Of a DNA stretch of 64,000 nt, positions 24,536 through 33,425 are shown in pieces; positions within the stretch are counted from its first letter, which is position 1, and every line of letters begins with the position of its first letter. Source of the stretch: CBDBCU01 sp965243185 (lineage in GTDB: Bacteria; Chloroflexota; Dehalococcoidia; Lucifugimonadales; UBA3495); NCBI GenBank assembly GCA_965243185.1, contig OZ251531.1, positions 1,116,001 to 1,180,000 on the forward strand. The letters run 5' to 3'. Both the position numbers and the translations under genes were made by a program. The notes beneath the pieces are model-generated. The model had not been told where the DNA came from. It searched no databases and worked only from the letters and a program-made list of their open reading frames with translations.

Positions 24536-26932
24536 ATGCCCACCCCCACCGCCATCCAACAAGCCCTGACCCAAGCCGTCCCCGATACCACCGGCACCCT
24601 GTCCCTACCCGGCTTGTCCGCCGCCGTCCAAGTCTATCGCGACCGTTGGGGCATCCCCCACATCCGGGCTGCCAACACCACCGACGCCTTCTTGGCCCAA
24701 GGCTTCGTTACCGCCCAAGACCGGCTGTGGCAGATGGAATATGACCGGCGCCGCGGCAGCGGCCGTTGGGCTGAAGTAGTCGGCGCATCCGGGTTGACGC
24801 CAGATTTGGCAATGCGCCGCTTTCGGCTGGAACCGGCCGCCCGGGCCGACTACCAGGCTTGCAGCGCCGCCACCCGCGCCCTCCTCGACGCCTACGCCCA
24901 AGGCGTCAACGCCTGGATTGACTACGCTACCGCCGCCGATTGCCTGCCGGCAGAATACGCCATCACCGGCATCGCCCCGGAACCTTGGCAGCCTTGGGAC
25001 GGCTTAACCGCTTTCAAGGTGCGGCACATCCTGATGGGCGTCTTTGAATCCAAACTCTGGCGCGCCCAACTGGTCCAGCGATTAGGCCCGGGAAAAGCCG
25101 CCCTCCTGTCTCCCGGCTACACGCCCGGCCAACTGCAAATCCTGCCGCCGGGCACCCCCTACGCCGGCCCGTCCGCTGACGCCCTTGCCGAACTAGCCCA
25201 TGGCGCCGCCGCCCTCAACTACCTGCGGGAAACCGACAGCGGCAGCAACAGTTGGGCCTTGTCCGGCCACCGCACCGCCAGCGGCCAGCCCCTAATGGCT
25301 GGCGACTCCCACCGGGCGCTGGACACACCCAATGTCTATTACCAGTGCCACATTGCTTGCCCCGATTTTGACGCCATCGGCTTTGCCATTCCCGGCGTCC
25401 CCGGCTTGCCCCACTTCGGCCACAACGCCCGCGTCGCCTGGTGCATCACCCACACCAGCGCCGACTACCAGGACTTGTATATCGAGCAGTTCAAGCAGGA
25501 CGCCCCGGACTACTACCTCCATCAAGGCCAATGGCGACGGGCCGAAATCTTTAATGAAACCATCAAAGTACGCGGCGGCGACCCGGTGCAATTGCCGGTC
25601 TATGTTACCCAGCACGGCCCGGTCATCGCCGGCGGCCCCGTCGCAACCCCAGACCGCGTAGCCCAAGATAGCGCAGCGGAGCCGCCCGCCGGCCTAGCCT
25701 TCCACTACACCGCCACCGATGGCGGCAAACCCTGGCCCGACATCATCCCGGCAATGCTCCACGCCCAGGACAGCCACGAACTGGCTGACACTATGCGCGG
25801 CTGGGTTGACCCGTGCAACAACTTCCTCTTTGCCGACACCGCCGGCAATATCGGCTACCTGTGCCGCGGCGAAATCCCCCTCCGCCCCCCGGCCAACGGA
25901 TACCTGCCGGTTCCCGGCTGGACCGGCGAACACGAATGGACGGGCAACATCCCCTTTGCCGAACTGCCCCGCGCCGTCAACCCGCCGCCGGGCTACATCG
26001 TTACCGCCAACAACAAGCCGGTCGGCGATGACTACCCCTACTACATCTCCGCCGACTTCACCCCCGGCTTTCGGGCCGCCCGGGTAACGGCGGCCCTCCT
26101 CGCTCTGGAAAACCCCACGGCGGCCGATCTGGCCAAAGTCCACGCCGAGCGGCTATCCATCCCCGCCCAAACTTATCTGGATTACTTGAAAGCCAACCGG
26201 GAACAGCTAACCCCGCCCGACGCCTTAACCGCCGTCGCTCTGGAAAAACTGCTTAACTGGTCGGGACGAATGGACGCCGCCGCCGCAGAACCCGCCATCT
26301 ACAGCGCAATGCGCGACGCCCTGCTCTACCGCCTGTTCCACCACCACCTCGACGCTGACCTGGCGGCGCAAGTCTGGCAGCCGGCCAACCGGGGCGGCGG
26401 CGCTTTCCTCGGCAAAGTCAAGGAACTGCTGCTCAGCCACCTGCCAGCGGCTGCCTCCCCCCTGCTGCCGCCGGGCGAAACCTGGCCCGCCCTCCTGTCC
26501 ACCGCCCTGGCCCAAGGCGTCGCCATCCTGCGGGAAAAGTTGGGCGATGATCTTGAACAATGGCAGTGGCAACTGCTGCACCAAGCCCGCCCCCAACACA
26601 CCCTATCCGCCGCCTTCCCGGAACTGGCGGAACTCCTCGACCCGCCGCCCATACCTATGGCTGGTGATGGCGACACGCCCTTGGCCGGCGCCTACGCCCC
26701 CGCCGATTTAGCCACCGTCGGCGGCCTGTCCGTAGCCCGCTACGCCTACGACCTCGCCGACTGGGAAAACTGCCTCTGGGCCATCCCCCTCGGCGCCTCC
26801 GGCCATCCGGCCAGCCCCCACTACGCCGACCAATCGGAAACCTGGCGGCAAGTGCAAATGGTGCCAATGCAATACGCCTGGCCCGGCATCATCGCCAACT
26901 GCCAAGCCCAACAAACCTTGGAACCGGGCTAG
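24536..26932 (+). CDS. Penicillin acylase (amidase) family Ntn-hydrolase
   Basis: 798 residues, normal for the family. The ATG at 24536 has CCGGAGGCCGCTCCT upstream. The N-terminal part has VQVYRDRWGIPHIRA, FVTAQDRLWQMEYDRRRGSGRWAEVVG. The precursor cleavage site and nucleophile are in DSGSNSWALSG, with Ser237 becoming the N terminus of the beta subunit. Other conserved segments are GDSHRALDTPNVYYQCHI and FGHNARVAWCITHTSADYQDLY. Members hydrolyse amides such as penicillins or acyl-homoserine lactones; the substrate here is unknown. There is no clear signal peptide with this start, so the protein may be cytoplasmic. Confidence 0.93.
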   Translation: MPTPTAIQQALTQAVPDTTGTLSLPGLSAAVQVYRDRWGIPHIRAANTTDAFLAQGFVTAQDRLWQMEYDRRRGSGRWAEVVGASGLTPDLAMRRFRLEPAARADYQACSAATRALLDAYAQGVNAWIDYATAADCLPAEYAITGIAPEPWQPWDGLTAFKVRHILMGVFESKLWRAQLVQRLGPGKAALLSPGYTPGQLQILPPGTPYAGPSADALAELAHGAAALNYLRETDSGSNSWALSGHRTASGQPLMAGDSHRALDTPNVYYQCHIACPDFDAIGFAIPGVPGLPHFGHNARVAWCITHTSADYQDLYIEQFKQDAPDYYLHQGQWRRAEIFNETIKVRGGDPVQLPVYVTQHGPVIAGGPVATPDRVAQDSAAEPPAGLAFHYTATDGGKPWPDIIPAMLHAQDSHELADTMRGWVDPCNNFLFADTAGNIGYLCRGEIPLRPPANGYLPVPGWTGEHEWTGNIPFAELPRAVNPPPGYIVTANNKPVGDDYPYYISADFTPGFRAARVTAALLALENPTAADLAKVHAERLSIPAQTYLDYLKANREQLTPPDALTAVALEKLLNWSGRMDAAAAEPAIYSAMRDALLYRLFHHHLDADLAAQVWQPANRGGGAFLGKVKELLLSHLPAAASPLLPPGETWPALLSTALAQGVAILREKLGDDLEQWQWQLLHQARPQHTLSAAFPELAELLDPPPIPMAGDGDTPLAGAYAPADLATVGGLSVARYAYDLADWENCLWAIPLGASGHPASPHYADQSETWRQVQMVPMQYAWPGIIANCQAQQTLEPG

Positions 26933-26957
26933 GGGAATTCCTGAACTCGCCCCCAAC

Positions 26958-27161
26958 CTACCCCCCATGCTCGGCCAGCAGCGTCCGCACCGCCGCCACC
27001 AACTCATTAGGAATAACCATCACCGTCTGCCCCTGCTCCGCAAACGCCGCCGCATCCTCCGCCATCGCCTCCGCCGCGCTCTGCCCCTCGTAATGTTCCA
27101 GCACCCGCCGCACCCGCTCCTCATCCCAACCCGACGGAAACTCCCTCAACTCTTTCATCAA
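26958..27161 (-). CDS. Putative antitoxin of two-gene module
   Basis: 67 residues, acidic. It runs MMKELREFPSGWDEERVRRV, then LEHYEGQSAAEAMAEDAAAF and VIPNELVAAVRTLLAEH. It follows the DUF4258-like gene with a 4-base overlap at 27158-27161, the usual arrangement of toxin-antitoxin pairs. No DNA-binding motif is obvious. The antitoxin role is inferred from size, charge and coupling. Confidence 0.72.
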   Translation of the reverse strand: MMKELREFPSGWDEERVRRVLEHYEGQSAAEAMAEDAAAFAEQGQTVMVIPNELVAAVRTLLAEHGG

Positions 27162-27439
27162 TTCCTTCTCCGCATACGCCGCCGGTAAGCCGAAAGAGCA
27201 TTGCCGGTCAACTCATACGCCGTGATTACAAAAATGCTGCCCGGTTCCGGGTCCCGCACATAGATTACCCGCAGATACCGCCCGCTTTCCGTCCGGCCAA
27301 TGGCAACCCGCGAACCATCCCGCCCCGGCCGATCCTCCCCTGGCGTCAACAGCACATCCTCAACTTCCCCTTCCGCAACGCTATGCCGGTAAATGTGCGG
27401 GAGTCCGCTTTCCGGGTCAATATAAAATCGGACCTCCAT
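27158..27439 (-). CDS. Putative DUF4258-like toxin
   Basis: 93 residues, basic C terminus (AYRRRMRRRN). It starts MEVRFYIDPESGLPHIYRHS and contains EGEVEDVLLTPGEDRPGR, GRYLRVIYV and FVITAYEL. The pattern, a His in H.V.E.EVEDVL and a final YEL, is that of DUF4258/BrnT-type proteins with a RelE-like ribonuclease fold. It is the upstream gene of the pair with 26958-27161. Toxicity is predicted, not shown. Confidence 0.75.
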   Translation of the reverse strand: MEVRFYIDPESGLPHIYRHSVAEGEVEDVLLTPGEDRPGRDGSRVAIGRTESGRYLRVIYVRDPEPGSIFVITAYELTGNALSAYRRRMRRRN

Positions 27440-27493
27440 CCCTCTACCAGTGCCTCCCCGTTCAATAATAGCAAACCGGCGGGCAATAAAACA

Positions 27494-27525
27494 ACCACCC
27501 CCCGGCTTTCGAGCCGGGGGGCGGT
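27494..27525. terminator. Strong hairpin with UUCG tetraloop
   Basis: A stem of about 10 bp (27498-27507 with 27512-27521), extended by ACC/GGT pairs, closes a TTCG tetraloop, the most stable kind. It separates the collagen-like gene from the toxin-antitoxin pair and is likely a transcript end for the former. Confidence 0.65.
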
Positions 27526-27599
27526 CTCTATAAACCTGGCTTTTGCCAAGCCGCCGAAGCCCTTAGCCCCGGCCAGCCGGCAAGTAGCGGGTTGGACGC

Positions 27600-28316
27600 C
27601 TACCGCCGCATCGTCATCGGCAGTGCAATGGCGATGATTACCGCCACTACCGCAATGATGATCGCGATGATGCCCGTAGTGCCGCTGGCGTTGACGCCGG
27701 CCGCGCCCGCCGGACCTTGCGGCCCCTGCGCGCCCGCCGCGCCATCGGAACCATCCGCGCCCGGCGCACCGGGATCACCCTTCGCGCCCGCCGGGCCTTC
27801 AGGACCCACCGGCCCCCGCGCCCCGGCCGCGCCATCCGAACCATCGGCGCCATCCGCGCCGTCGGCGCCAGCCGCGCCCGGCGGGCCAGCCGGCCCCTGC
27901 GGGCCGCGCGGCCCCGGGTCGCCTTGGTCGCCCTTATCGCCTTTTTCACCCTGGGCTCCCGGCTCCGCCGTCTGGCCGCGGGCCGTCAGGGTGAAATCGG
28001 TTACGATAAGCCCCGACTCCCACTGCGCGTGGGTTTCAACGGCGCTGACGCCGTTGACCTGGAAGCTGATCGAGCCGCGCGACGGGCTTACCTGAAAGTT
28101 GGTGAACCGCCCGCCGGCGCCGACCGTAGCCGAGCCGATTTGCGTGTCCCCGTCCCACGCCGTTACCGTCCCGCCGGCCGGCACCGGGAAGCCGTTAGCC
28201 ATGGCCGTGCCGATGAAAACCATGGGCGGTTGGCTTTGCGCCAACACCGCCGCCGGCAGGGCGGACAGCATCGCCACGATGGCCAGCAAGGCCAGGATTC
28301 TGCTGACTTTTGCCAT
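27600..28316 (-). CDS. Collagen-like surface protein
   Basis: 238 residues. A signal peptide at 1-26 (ILALLAIVAMLSALPAAVLAQ) is followed by a beta-rich domain of about 85 residues. About 30 Gly-X-Y triplets run from about residue 117 to 208 (GEKGDKGDQGDPGPRG, GADGADGADGSDGAAGARG). A C-terminal membrane helix, TGIIAIIIAVVAVIIAIALP, is followed by TMRR. The triplet block should form a collagen triple helix on the outside, with the C terminus in the membrane. GAGGAATCA precedes the start. The gene lies downstream of the 983-residue surface protein, behind a hairpin. Confidence 0.9.
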   Translation of the reverse strand: MAKVSRILALLAIVAMLSALPAAVLAQSQPPMVFIGTAMANGFPVPAGGTVTAWDGDTQIGSATVGAGGRFTNFQVSPSRGSISFQVNGVSAVETHAQWESGLIVTDFTLTARGQTAEPGAQGEKGDKGDQGDPGPRGPQGPAGPPGAAGADGADGADGSDGAAGARGPVGPEGPAGAKGDPGAPGADGSDGAAGAQGPQGPAGAAGVNASGTTGIIAIIIAVVAVIIAIALPMTMRR

Positions 28317-28349
28317 TGATTCCTCCTCTTAAAATCCCTGTTGCCGAGG

Positions 28350-28389
28350 GGCAACCGCCCCGGCGGGGTTACCCGCCGGAACGGTTGCC
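28350..28389 (-). terminator. Hairpin between surface protein and collagen-like gene
   Basis: GGCAACCG pairs with CGGTTGCC, and inside it CCGGCGGG pairs with CCCGCCGG, making a long stem just after the stop at 28406. On the minus strand TTTTAAG follows a little later. Confidence 0.55.
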
Positions 28390-28405
28390 TTTTCCTGGCC
28401 GTTGC

Positions 28406-31357
28406 TTACCAGACAATCAGGTTCCAGCAGCTCCCGTTGGCGCAGGTCAGGTTCCGGGTTTTCCGGTTCAGGATAACCGACTGGTCTTGCCCCACCAGAA
28501 CCCAGTAGCTGTTGCCGGAGATGAAGTGGCTCATCGTGCTGTCGTCGCCGACTGCCGGGTCGTAGAAGGTCCAAGCCTTGGTGTCGTTGTTGAAGTTGAA
28601 GGCCCGCAGGAAGTTGTCGCCCAAGGGCTCCACTGCCACCGCTACCGCCGTCTCCGACCCTACCGCCGCCGGCGGGCGCACCGTGAACCCGACGCTGGCC
28701 GTGGTGCCGCTGACCTGAACCTCAATGGTCTGCACACCGCTGTCCACACCGGGGATTTTGATAACGAACTCCATCGTACCCTGTTGCGTGGTCGAAGGCG
28801 CCGGCGAGGGCGTGACCTCAATGGAGCCAACCTTTACGCTCTGGACCGGGACATAAGCCTTGAAGCCCTCGCCCCGCACGGTAATGTCGGTGCCCGGCGC
28901 GCCTTCGTTGGCCGACAAGGACAGCCCGCCGGAAGGCACATCGTGCGTCACCGTGGTCGTGATGGGAGTGTCGTTGGGACCGTACTCATAGACCACCCGC
29001 ACCGTGTTGGTCGAGGGAATGGTCGCCGAGGTCGGAATGCGGATTTCAGCCTCGAACCGGCCGCTGGCATCCGGCACCGTGCTTACCCGAGTTTCGTCGC
29101 TGCCGGCGGTGTAGGTGATTTCCACGTTGAAGCTGTCACCCTCGTCGTTCTTGCTGGGGAAATTCTCCCCCCGCACTACCGCCGTGGTGCCAACCCGACC
29201 GCTGGGCGGGTCGATAGTAACCGTCCGCGGCGGCACCGTCACATCCACATCCCCGGTGCGACCGTTAGCGTCCCGCACCACAATCTCCCGCTGCCCTTCA
29301 TCCGAAGTAATCTGGGTCAGGGGCAGGTCAATGGAAGTGGCCCAGTTGCCGCCATTGTCCACGGACACATCGTTGCCGTCGTTAATCCGACTCGACGGAA
29401 TCGGCTCGCCGCCAAAGCTAATCAGGGGCGCAATGGTCTCGTCCGTTTCCGCATCGCCGCAGCAAACCCGGGAGTTGGGAGTAAAGCCGGTGCCGACCAC
29501 GCTGACGCGCTGGTTCGCCAGCACCGTGCCGGGAGTAACCGTTACCACCGGGCCGCCAATGGTGATGTTGATGTTGTCGCTCTTGCCGCCAGCCGTAACC
29601 TTCAGGTCCAGCCGACCTTCCGGCGCCCAGTTGGGTACCGTCATCCGGAAGTTGGCGCTCCCGTCCGACCCGGTGCTGCTGGCGTTATGGCTTACCGTGT
29701 TGGTAGTATTCGCATTCCGTTCAACCTGGCGGGCCAGGTCAACCAGAGTGACCGCCTCATTCTCCGGGAAGTCATACATCTGAATCAGGATGCTGTCCCC
29801 GGGGTTGCCGTTGTCCGGCGAGGCCGAAATCGACGGATCCAGCGAGAACTTCTGGTCGTCATGGTTGTGGGTGGCCGACTTGTTGGCGTACTGCCCGCGC
29901 CCATCCACCGCGCCGACAAAGTTGTCGCCAGGGCTGAAAGGCGGGTTGCTTACCGTGAAGTCGCAGGAACCCACATCGTTGCCGCCCACCGACGCTACAT
30001 CGCACAGCAGGACTTCGCCGGGATCCCGGATGCCGTTAAGCACCGGAGTGTCCGTCGTATCCGCGTCGCTGTCATCGTTGTTCATCGGGGTTGCGATGTC
30101 GTCATCGTCATCGACGTGGCGGGGAATGTCCAGGAAAAAGCCCAAGGAAGTACCGTTCTTGAAACCCTTGCCGGTGGCGGTGACCGTAGTCCCCCGGCCG
30201 CCATCCTCCTCGCTCAGTTCCACCAAGCGCGGAATGGTGATTGCGTTGGAGGTGAACGTCGAGGCGTCCTCGTTGTTCTCGACGACCGCCGAGTAACCGC
30301 CGCCCTCGGTGGGGTTGGTGATGCCCGCCCCCTGCCGAATCAGCACGGTAACCAAGTCGCCGGCCCGGATGTTGTCATCCCGGTCCGTTTCCCCGTTCAT
30401 ATCAGGAACGGTAATCTTGATGGTTTCCCCGCTGAGGGTAACCGCGTCCGGGGTTTGCAAGCCGGCCCGGTAGTTGCCCGCGACATAGTAGCCGACCGTC
30501 TGGGTGTCGCCAGACGCCGCCGTTGCTCCCGGGTCACCCGCGATCAGCACACCCTGGGCCTGCTGTAGGTTATCGCTGTTATAGACCGCGTTGCTGGCTA
30601 CGCCGATGCCGGTGCGGTCCAAGCTGCCCGGAAAACCGTAGTCCTCCATCTCGATTTCGATTTCGCTGAGCCCGGCAATCAAGTTCGTCGGCGCGATGAA
30701 GGTCACATCGAACCGGGAACGGGCTCCGGGGTTGGTGCTGGAGGAAACGAAGGAGTCCACGACCCGCACAGTCAGGGTGCCCATGGCGTCAGCGCCGGCA
30801 TCGTCGTCAAAGGCCCATATTGGGAGCGTGTGCGTGCCGACCTGCTTGGGGGTAATCTCCACGTTGAGATTACTGGTATCGGCCGGCCGGTGCCCAATAA
30901 TATGGAAGGGGCCATTGCTATCGCGGTTCTCGGCCGGATTCCGAATCGCCGCATCAGCCGGACCCAACAGGAACTTGGCTGCCGCCAAGGCCGCCGCCTT
31001 TTCCTCGTCGGTCTGGTTAGGGGGATCAGCGGCAACGCCGGCGTCCGCCGGCGGATCAGCGATGGCCCGGTAACTGAGGATTTCCGTGCCGCTTCCGTCG
31101 GTGGTGTCGGTGAACAGGGAGGACATATCGAAGGAAACCATCGCGTCCACCGGAACCGTTATGGTGGCGTCAATCGCCGTAATTTCCCCGTCGCCGGAGT
31201 TGGTGGCGGCGTGGAAAACCTTGCCGTCCAGGCCGCGGGCATCGGGGGTTTGGACGCCGGCATAAGCCGGGGTCAAGCCCACCAAGCCAAAGACGGCTGC
31301 CAGCGCGAGGGCTGCCGCCACGGCCAAGCCAATGATTGGGGTAAGTCTTTGCGCCAT
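28406..31357 (-). CDS. Large multi-domain surface protein with conserved C-terminal domain
   Basis: 983 residues; AAAGGAGTGG precedes the ATG. The signal peptide is at 1-33 (GLAVAAALALAAVFGLVGLTPAYAG). The body holds several IPT/TIG-like or Ig-like beta domains, marked by repeated G..F..GT/N..V and TVTPGTVLANQRVSVVGTGF, plus Asp-rich loops (DDDDDIATPMNNDDSDAD) suggesting calcium binding. The last 70 residues (LGDNFLRAF, AWTFYDP, SYWVLV, VILNRKTRN, CWNLIVW) match the C terminus of the 394-residue protein at 22647-23831. It may be an S-layer-like or adhesive protein; that is inference. The long leader contains a TTGACA promoter candidate. Confidence 0.85.
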   Translation of the reverse strand: MAQRLTPIIGLAVAAALALAAVFGLVGLTPAYAGVQTPDARGLDGKVFHAATNSGDGEITAIDATITVPVDAMVSFDMSSLFTDTTDGSGTEILSYRAIADPPADAGVAADPPNQTDEEKAAALAAAKFLLGPADAAIRNPAENRDSNGPFHIIGHRPADTSNLNVEITPKQVGTHTLPIWAFDDDAGADAMGTLTVRVVDSFVSSSTNPGARSRFDVTFIAPTNLIAGLSEIEIEMEDYGFPGSLDRTGIGVASNAVYNSDNLQQAQGVLIAGDPGATAASGDTQTVGYYVAGNYRAGLQTPDAVTLSGETIKITVPDMNGETDRDDNIRAGDLVTVLIRQGAGITNPTEGGGYSAVVENNEDASTFTSNAITIPRLVELSEEDGGRGTTVTATGKGFKNGTSLGFFLDIPRHVDDDDDIATPMNNDDSDADTTDTPVLNGIRDPGEVLLCDVASVGGNDVGSCDFTVSNPPFSPGDNFVGAVDGRGQYANKSATHNHDDQKFSLDPSISASPDNGNPGDSILIQMYDFPENEAVTLVDLARQVERNANTTNTVSHNASSTGSDGSANFRMTVPNWAPEGRLDLKVTAGGKSDNINITIGGPVVTVTPGTVLANQRVSVVGTGFTPNSRVCCGDAETDETIAPLISFGGEPIPSSRINDGNDVSVDNGGNWATSIDLPLTQITSDEGQREIVVRDANGRTGDVDVTVPPRTVTIDPPSGRVGTTAVVRGENFPSKNDEGDSFNVEITYTAGSDETRVSTVPDASGRFEAEIRIPTSATIPSTNTVRVVYEYGPNDTPITTTVTHDVPSGGLSLSANEGAPGTDITVRGEGFKAYVPVQSVKVGSIEVTPSPAPSTTQQGTMEFVIKIPGVDSGVQTIEVQVSGTTASVGFTVRPPAAVGSETAVAVAVEPLGDNFLRAFNFNNDTKAWTFYDPAVGDDSTMSHFISGNSYWVLVGQDQSVILNRKTRNLTCANGSCWNLIVW

Positions 31358-31625
31358 AGAAAACCACTCCTTTGTGTTAGGATGTCCCTAGTCTAACCAG
31401 CCAAGTATTACGCCAGTGTTACGCCCGACCGCCAGTTTCCGGCAACTTTCCCCCGCCACCCCAGCCCCGCCGCCCTGAACCCGCTGCCCTCTGGAAACCC
31501 GCCGGCCCAACGCATCACCCGGCAATGCCGGTGGGGTCCAACCGATGGGAAATAATGAAAACTCCGGCCATAAGCAAACCATCCCGTCCGGCCGCTGCCG
31601 GCGAATTAGGGAATCAACGGCTATA

Positions 31626-31655
31626 GATTTACCACTTTCCCGGCGGCATTGTCAA
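31626..31655 (-). promoter_or_regulatory. Candidate promoter of large surface protein
   Basis: On the minus strand a perfect TTGACA (31650-31655) is followed after 18 bases by TAAATC (31626-31631), about 270 bases before the surface protein start. The intergenic stretch 31358-31834 shows no other gene. Toward serA it has a TATTAT box near 31770 without a clear -35. Confidence 0.35.
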
Positions 31656-31834
31656 GGGAAAGGGAAAGCCTAAAAATGAATTTTGGGCGGTTTTTAAGAA
31701 AAGTATCAATTCCTAACCCCAGCCGCCAGGGCCAAGGGGTTTAATGATGGTGCATTGCCCCAATGGTGTATTATATAGCCGCCCCTTTTCGGGCTAATCT
31801 CCCGGCGCGGGATGGCAAGCAGGAATTATTGCTT

Positions 31835-33415
31835 ATGTCTAAAGTTCTGGTTTCCGACAACATTGCGGCCGAGGGCATCGACCTGCTGGCCGCCCAAGCC
31901 GATGTCACGGTTAAAACCGGCCTCCAGCCGGCGGAACTCCTCGAGATTATTCCCGATTATGACGCTCTGGTCGTCCGCAGCGAAACTAAAGTTACCGCCC
32001 CGGTCATCGCCGCCGGCCGCAACCTCCGGGTCATCGCCCGGGCCGGCATCGGCGTGGACAACATTGACCTGGCGGCGGCCACCGGCGCCGGCATCGCCGT
32101 CGTCAACGCCCCCATCGGCAACACCGTCGCCGCCGCCGAACATTCCCTGGCCCTGATGCTGGCATTGGCCCGCAACATCCCCCAAGCGTACCAGTCCCTC
32201 AAGCAGGGCGAATGGCGGCGCAGCGCGTTTATGGGCGTGGAAGTTCACAAAAAATCCCTGGGCATCGTCGGCTTGGGGCGTGTCGGCGCCGCCGTGGCTC
32301 AGCGGGCGCAGAGTTTCGGGATGCAGCTGCTGGCTTATGACCCTTTCGTCAACCCGGACTATGCCCGGCGGTTGGGCGCGGAACTGCTGCCCTTGAACGA
32401 ACTGCTGTCCCGGGCTGACTTCGTAACCCTGCATACCCCCTTGACTCCAGCCACAGCCAACCTGATTGGCTCCCGGGAGTTGGCGCTGATGCAGCCGGAG
32501 GCCCGGCTAATCAATGTGGCGCGGGGTGAACTGGTGGATGAGGCGGCGTTGCTGCAAGCCCTTGATGATGGCTGGATTGCCGGGGCCGCCCTCGATGTTT
32601 TCGTCGAGGAGCCGCCGAAAAATCAAGACCTGCTGGCTCACCCCAAAATAATGGTTACGCCGCACTTGGGGGCGTCCACGCAGGAGGCGCAGCGGGAAGT
32701 GGCGATGGAGGCGGCGGAGCAGGCGTTGGCGGTGCTGGCCGGCCGCCCAGCCCGCAACACGGTCAACGCCCCCTTTATGGCCACGGACGCCCACGATTTG
32801 CTGTCCCCTTACTTGTCCGTAGCCGAATTGGTGGGCCGGCTGCTGACCCACCTGGCGGAGGATCAGTTTGTGGGCATTAACATTGCCTACGAAGGGGAAA
32901 TTGCCCAGCACGATACCCTGATGCTGGATGCGGCGGTGCTGTCCGGCCTTTTGACGCCGATCAGTTCCGAACAGGTGAACCTGATTAACGCCCCGGTGCT
33001 GGCCCGGGAGCGCGGCCTGCGGGTAGTGGTGCAGCGCAACTCGACCGCCCCGGAATACGCCAGTCTGATTACCGTTACCCTGACCACCAGCAGCGGCGAA
33101 CTGACCGTGGCCGGCGCCTCCCTCCGCAATGCCCCCCATATCGTCCAGGTCAACGATTACTGGATGGACTTGGCGCCCACCGCGCCCTATCTGCTGTTTG
33201 TGGACAATACCGACCAGCCCGGTTCCATCGGCGCCGTTGGCACGGTGGTGGGCCGCCATAACATCAACATCAGCTTTATGGAAGTGGGCCGTCTCAGTCA
33301 GCGCGGCGGCTCGGCGATGATGGTGTTGGGACTGGATGACCCGGCTACTCCGGCCGTGCTGCAAGAAGTTCAGGCTTTGCCCCAAGTGCATAACGCCCGG
33401 CTGGTAGCGTTGTAA
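31835..33415 (+). CDS. serA: D-3-phosphoglycerate dehydrogenase
   Basis: 526 residues, the long SerA type. The start ATG at 31835 fits the family N terminus SKVLVSDNIAAEGIDLL; an upstream extension to 31763 is unlikely. The NAD-binding motif is GIVGLGRVGAAVAQRA. Catalytic Arg and Glu lie in NVARGELVDEAALLQAL and DVFVEEPP, and the His is in TPHLGAST. An intervening allosteric substrate-binding domain is followed by a C-terminal ACT domain (LLFVDNTDQPGSIGAVGTVV). It makes 3-phosphohydroxypyruvate, the first step of serine synthesis. It converges on the next gene with a 10-base gap. Confidence 0.95.
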   Translation: MSKVLVSDNIAAEGIDLLAAQADVTVKTGLQPAELLEIIPDYDALVVRSETKVTAPVIAAGRNLRVIARAGIGVDNIDLAAATGAGIAVVNAPIGNTVAAAEHSLALMLALARNIPQAYQSLKQGEWRRSAFMGVEVHKKSLGIVGLGRVGAAVAQRAQSFGMQLLAYDPFVNPDYARRLGAELLPLNELLSRADFVTLHTPLTPATANLIGSRELALMQPEARLINVARGELVDEAALLQALDDGWIAGAALDVFVEEPPKNQDLLAHPKIMVTPHLGASTQEAQREVAMEAAEQALAVLAGRPARNTVNAPFMATDAHDLLSPYLSVAELVGRLLTHLAEDQFVGINIAYEGEIAQHDTLMLDAAVLSGLLTPISSEQVNLINAPVLARERGLRVVVQRNSTAPEYASLITVTLTTSSGELTVAGASLRNAPHIVQVNDYWMDLAPTAPYLLFVDNTDQPGSIGAVGTVVGRHNINISFMEVGRLSQRGGSAMMVLGLDDPATPAVLQEVQALPQVHNARLVAL

Positions 33416-33425
33416 GGGGGGGATG

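Noticed and set aside
28310..30568. Long open frame of 752 codons on the plus strand
   Set aside because: It mirrors the collagen-like and surface-protein genes on the minus strand and has shadow-type composition.
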